Below, one piece after another: positions 62,501 through 64,000 of a stretch of 64,000 nucleotides of DNA. This DNA comes from Opitutus sp. ER46. Lineage in GTDB: Bacteria; Verrucomicrobiota; Verrucomicrobiia; Opitutales; Opitutaceae. The notes beneath the pieces are model-generated. The model was not told the origin of the DNA. It was given only the letters and a program-made list of their open reading frames with translations, and made no database searches. Location of the stretch: contig NZ_QAYX01000023.1 of assembly GCF_003054705.1 (NCBI RefSeq), forward strand, positions 434,001 to 498,000, in the 5' to 3' direction. Both the position numbers and the translations under genes were made by a program. How positions within the stretch are numbered: the first letter of the stretch is position 1; the number at the start of each line of letters is the position of its first letter.

Positions 62501-64000
62501 GACCATCGTGAACAACGCCGCTTCGGCGAGCTTGGTTTCGATTGGGACGGCCGACACCAACGCCAAGGTCAACGTCAATCTGACGACATTGGGGACCAAT
62601 GCTCTCAACTTTACCGCGTTGAACACGACCGGTTCGGTCACCTTGACTTCTGGCACCGGTGCGATCACTGGCGGCTCGAGCAAGTACACCAGCGTCACGG
62701 TTAACGCCGGCGGCGCGGTCAACCTTACTACGGCGGGTGCGCTTACGGTTAACGGGAATATCTCGGGCACCGGCGCGGTTACGTATACTTCCTCCGGTGG
62801 CAATCTGACCATCGGTCAGTATGTGAGCACCTCGACCGGCGTGACGACCTTCGCTGGCGCGAACGCCGTTATCGACTCGTCCGCGGGCATCTCGATCTTC
62901 GGTGACACCACCTTCACTGGGAAGTCGCTGAGCATCACCAACGCAGGCCACAACTTCGGTCAGGTCTCGATCACCACGACTGCTGGTGGCGCCTCGATCG
63001 TAGAGGCGGGGACCCTTCGCCTGAAAGCCGCCAGCGTGACGGGCGGAAATCTGGTCGCGACCAGCACCTACGGCGATGTCATCCAGTCGGGTGTGATCAC
63101 TGCGAACAAGGACGCTACGTTTAAGGCCAGCAACGGCGCCGTTACGCTCGATACCTCGGCGAATGTCATCACGGGCAACGTTTCGTTGACCGCGTTGAAC
63201 ACTTCGAAGTTCAGGAACACTCTCGCGACCAAGCTTGGTGCTGTGACGGTGGCGGCGGGCGGTCTCACCGTTGATCTCTCCGGTACCGCGGGTATCGCGC
63301 TGACGCAGAAGACTGGCACCGCGATCTATACGTATGGTGCGACGACGCTTAAGACGAACGCTGCGGCGATCACGCTTACGAACTCTGGCAATCAGTTCGG
63401 TGGCCTGACTCTGGCGAGCAATGGCGGCGATATTGCGGTGACAGAGCTCACTACGCTCAACTTGGCGGCTGTGACCACCGGTGCTGGTAACCTGACCGTT
63501 ACTTCCGAAGGTGGCGATATCATCGATACCGGTGTTGTGACCGTGGGCGGCGTGGCGTCATTTGCCGCGACGATCGGTAGCATCACGTTGGACAAGGTCG
63601 GCAGCGATTACGCGGTTGTTAAGCTCAGCGCTGCTGGTGATGCTCAGATTATCGACAGTATCGGCAATCTGCAGCTCGATACGTCGAGCGTTACGGGGGC
63701 CCTCTATGTTGAGAACACCCTCGGCAACATTAGCCAGCTGGGTGCGCTTACGATTGGTGGTAACTCTACCTTCATCGCGTCAGCCGCCGGGAGCTCGCTG
63801 ATCCTGAACAACACGGCCAATGCGTTCGGCGCCTTCCGCTTCACGGCGGGCACGGGTGGCACCCTCATCAACGAGGCCACCAGCTTCAACCTCCGCGCGG
63901 GCAGCATCTCGACGGGTGCGGTTACCATCAACACGGGCGGTGACTTCCTCACCTCCGGCACGGGTGGCAGCAGCATCACGAACAACCTCACGATCAACGC
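59577..64000 (+). CDS. Filamentous-haemagglutinin-like two-partner secretion adhesin (partial, C-terminus beyond window)
   Basis: The frame is open from ATG 59577 to the window edge: 1474 codons plus two bases. A long signal peptide (MKNKTNASVSLRKLLLSALV then AAPLATLPTPLWA) leads into a TPS secretion domain with the hallmark VINWNNFGG and the NPNG motif (SVWILNPNGVTIGATGV). After about residue 170 it is a long beta-helix of G-, N-, T-, S- and A-rich repeats (such as GNVSLSGAYVNQ, TATGNLAVAAAV). It is exported by the Sec system, then across the outer membrane by the transporter at 57442. Codon use differs from the glycan genes: more T-ending codons (GCT, GGT, GTT) and lower GC. The role is adhesion or surface display. 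Its full size and any C-terminal anchor are not visible. Confidence 0.93.
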   Translation, partial: MKNKTNASVSLRKLLLSALVAAPLATLPTPLWALPANQSDLNSQIANKSSGVTVTSTSSTQVDVTSTSQYSVINWNNFGGADAAHNNIIAGDTVNFALPSSTSSILNRVTGTTGTTVNGTLSSNGSVWILNPNGVTIGATGVINAAGVGLSTVPETEYAFLTTGALAGVENQGDGITTTTGVSVLSGAKLTAASGSGNVWISGNGIALAGTIDAGNVTVAGVRTGVVSLGDAGDLTVGNATLRNASMNVTTAASQIDVSNDVVVLGSTLSLTTGGNAIINQTAGSVLAIGDSLAGNATLTTSTGTGAQTFVDVQAYGSGLLTVGATGGAMSITSGAGRIAVGAVSSGALTVTSTGDLTLNAGNVSALTATSSSGSILSGGQIDVRGGAVSLTTIAGKDVAISVKAAPSSVTLAGVTFGSVSYTQATGDIVIPAITAGNVTFTATAGNISFGGVQTVATLATYKGKDVAIGSAINTGNLTVTASGNITQTAAINAAAAGVGNVSLVSTGGLINLTSTIGAGTAPSLVKVDANKGVTLGGAIIATNINAKAGTDLSVAAALNSTAAGTGDISLTSTSGSITSTAAGIIGGATPAANITITSGKLIDIGAAITATKVTATAATTYNQAAAISTSGDTSITATGNATLAAGGTITSTAGNVSLSGAYVNQGAAISANKDATLTATGNLAVAAAVTATTGNVSASGAYLNQTAAISASKTANLTATGNIVVGSTIGATDLNASGAYISGAGVITSSGNATFSSTSSINLTGSSDFATLVVKETPGTATFTDANAVILGDGTAATGNVTITAGSVALGNTAAGTVSVDKKLDLTVSAGATAVTDATNNAKVGGNLTITSTGAAVVTLDGATGNAVGLNSSYGAVKITTVGGAAKVFEAQTLNLGTINLGGADLTAYSATGIVNSGVITAVNVKVGAGTATNPGDIALDFKDGNAITGTVSLYDDLGLLGSTLVGNYLAKNLTIVNNAASASLVSIGTADTNAKVNVNLTTLGTNALNFTALNTTGSVTLTSGTGAITGGSSKYTSVTVNAGGAVNLTTAGALTVNGNISGTGAVTYTSSGGNLTIGQYVSTSTGVTTFAGANAVIDSSAGISIFGDTTFTGKSLSITNAGHNFGQVSITTTAGGASIVEAGTLRLKAASVTGGNLVATSTYGDVIQSGVITANKDATFKASNGAVTLDTSANVITGNVSLTALNTSKFRNTLATKLGAVTVAAGGLTVDLSGTAGIALTQKTGTAIYTYGATTLKTNAAAITLTNSGNQFGGLTLASNGGDIAVTELTTLNLAAVTTGAGNLTVTSEGGDIIDTGVVTVGGVASFAATIGSITLDKVGSDYAVVKLSAAGDAQIIDSIGNLQLDTSSVTGALYVENTLGNISQLGALTIGGNSTFIASAAGSSLILNNTANAFGAFRFTAGTGGTLINEATSFNLRAGSISTGAVTINTGGDFLTSGTGGSSITNNLTIN
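61539..61755 (+). repeat. 40-residue tandem repeat inside the adhesin gene
   Basis: The segments starting at 61539 (GNVSLSGAYVNQGAAISANK) and 61659 (GNVSASGAYLNQTAAISASK) are 120 bases apart and share most residues of a 40-residue unit, ending in TATGNLAV and TATGNIVV. It is part of the beta-helix; DNA identity is lower than protein identity, so the duplication is not recent. Confidence 0.7.

Noticed and set aside
60744-62951. Long minus-strand open frame inside the adhesin gene
   Set aside because: The translation is a low-complexity R, G, D, N and V-rich string, mirroring the repeats of the adhesin, which has a signal peptide and TPS motifs.

Overview
The window is GC-rich (roughly two thirds G+C by eye) and densely coding. 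It most likely comes from a member of the Verrucomicrobiota close to Opitutus (Opitutaceae). This is inferred from the gene content: a PL11 pectin lyase, a GH28 polygalacturonase, and very large membrane proteins with glycosyltransferase or YfhO character. Start codons also lack Shine-Dalgarno motifs and usually follow a short pyrimidine-rich leader. I could not run a taxonomic search.

Layout. Positions 1-3262 hold a partial rhamnogalacturonan lyase (minus strand) and a DEAD-box RNA helicase (plus strand) whose start codon sits two bases behind a perfect 11-bp hairpin. From 3306 to 57336 nearly every gene belongs to a surface-glycan locus. Its parts are: a methyltransferase, a DUF2142 membrane protein, another membrane protein and a CDP-paratose-epimerase-like protein (3306-8629); a GH28 enzyme, a polyprenol-phosphate-type GT2 and three giant membrane proteins (8797-19868); a radical SAM protein and two methyltransferases (20010-23085); a 1283-residue membrane protein built of two homologous halves, a 1321-residue glycosyltransferase with several GT domains, and a GT2 (23282-32453); a GDP-D-glycero-alpha-D-manno-heptose cassette of transaldolase, gmhB, gmhA, hddC and hddA (32479-36416); a four-helix-bundle gene between inverted hexamer arrays (36425-36916) and an oxidoreductase; a plus-strand membrane protein and a GtrA flippase (38169-41490); and a nine-gene minus-strand run ending at 41543. 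That run includes a GT9-coiled coil-GT2 fusion and a pyruvyl transferase. Positions 57442-64000 hold a divergently transcribed two-partner secretion pair: an FhaC/ShlB-type outer-membrane transporter and the first 1474 codons of a giant filamentous-haemagglutinin-like adhesin.

How the genes may work together (inference). The heptose cassette can make an activated heptose from sedoheptulose 7-phosphate, and the linked transaldolase could balance that precursor. A GT9 (heptosyltransferase family) and several GT2 domains would use nucleotide sugars in the cytoplasm. Two dolichol-phosphate-mannose-synthase-like GT2 proteins and GtrA fit a polyprenyl-phosphate sugar supply to the periplasm. There, eleven large multispanning proteins (about 26 kb, some 40 percent of the window) are candidate GT-C acceptor enzymes. 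Several carry shared extracytoplasmic beta modules that have been duplicated and moved between proteins.
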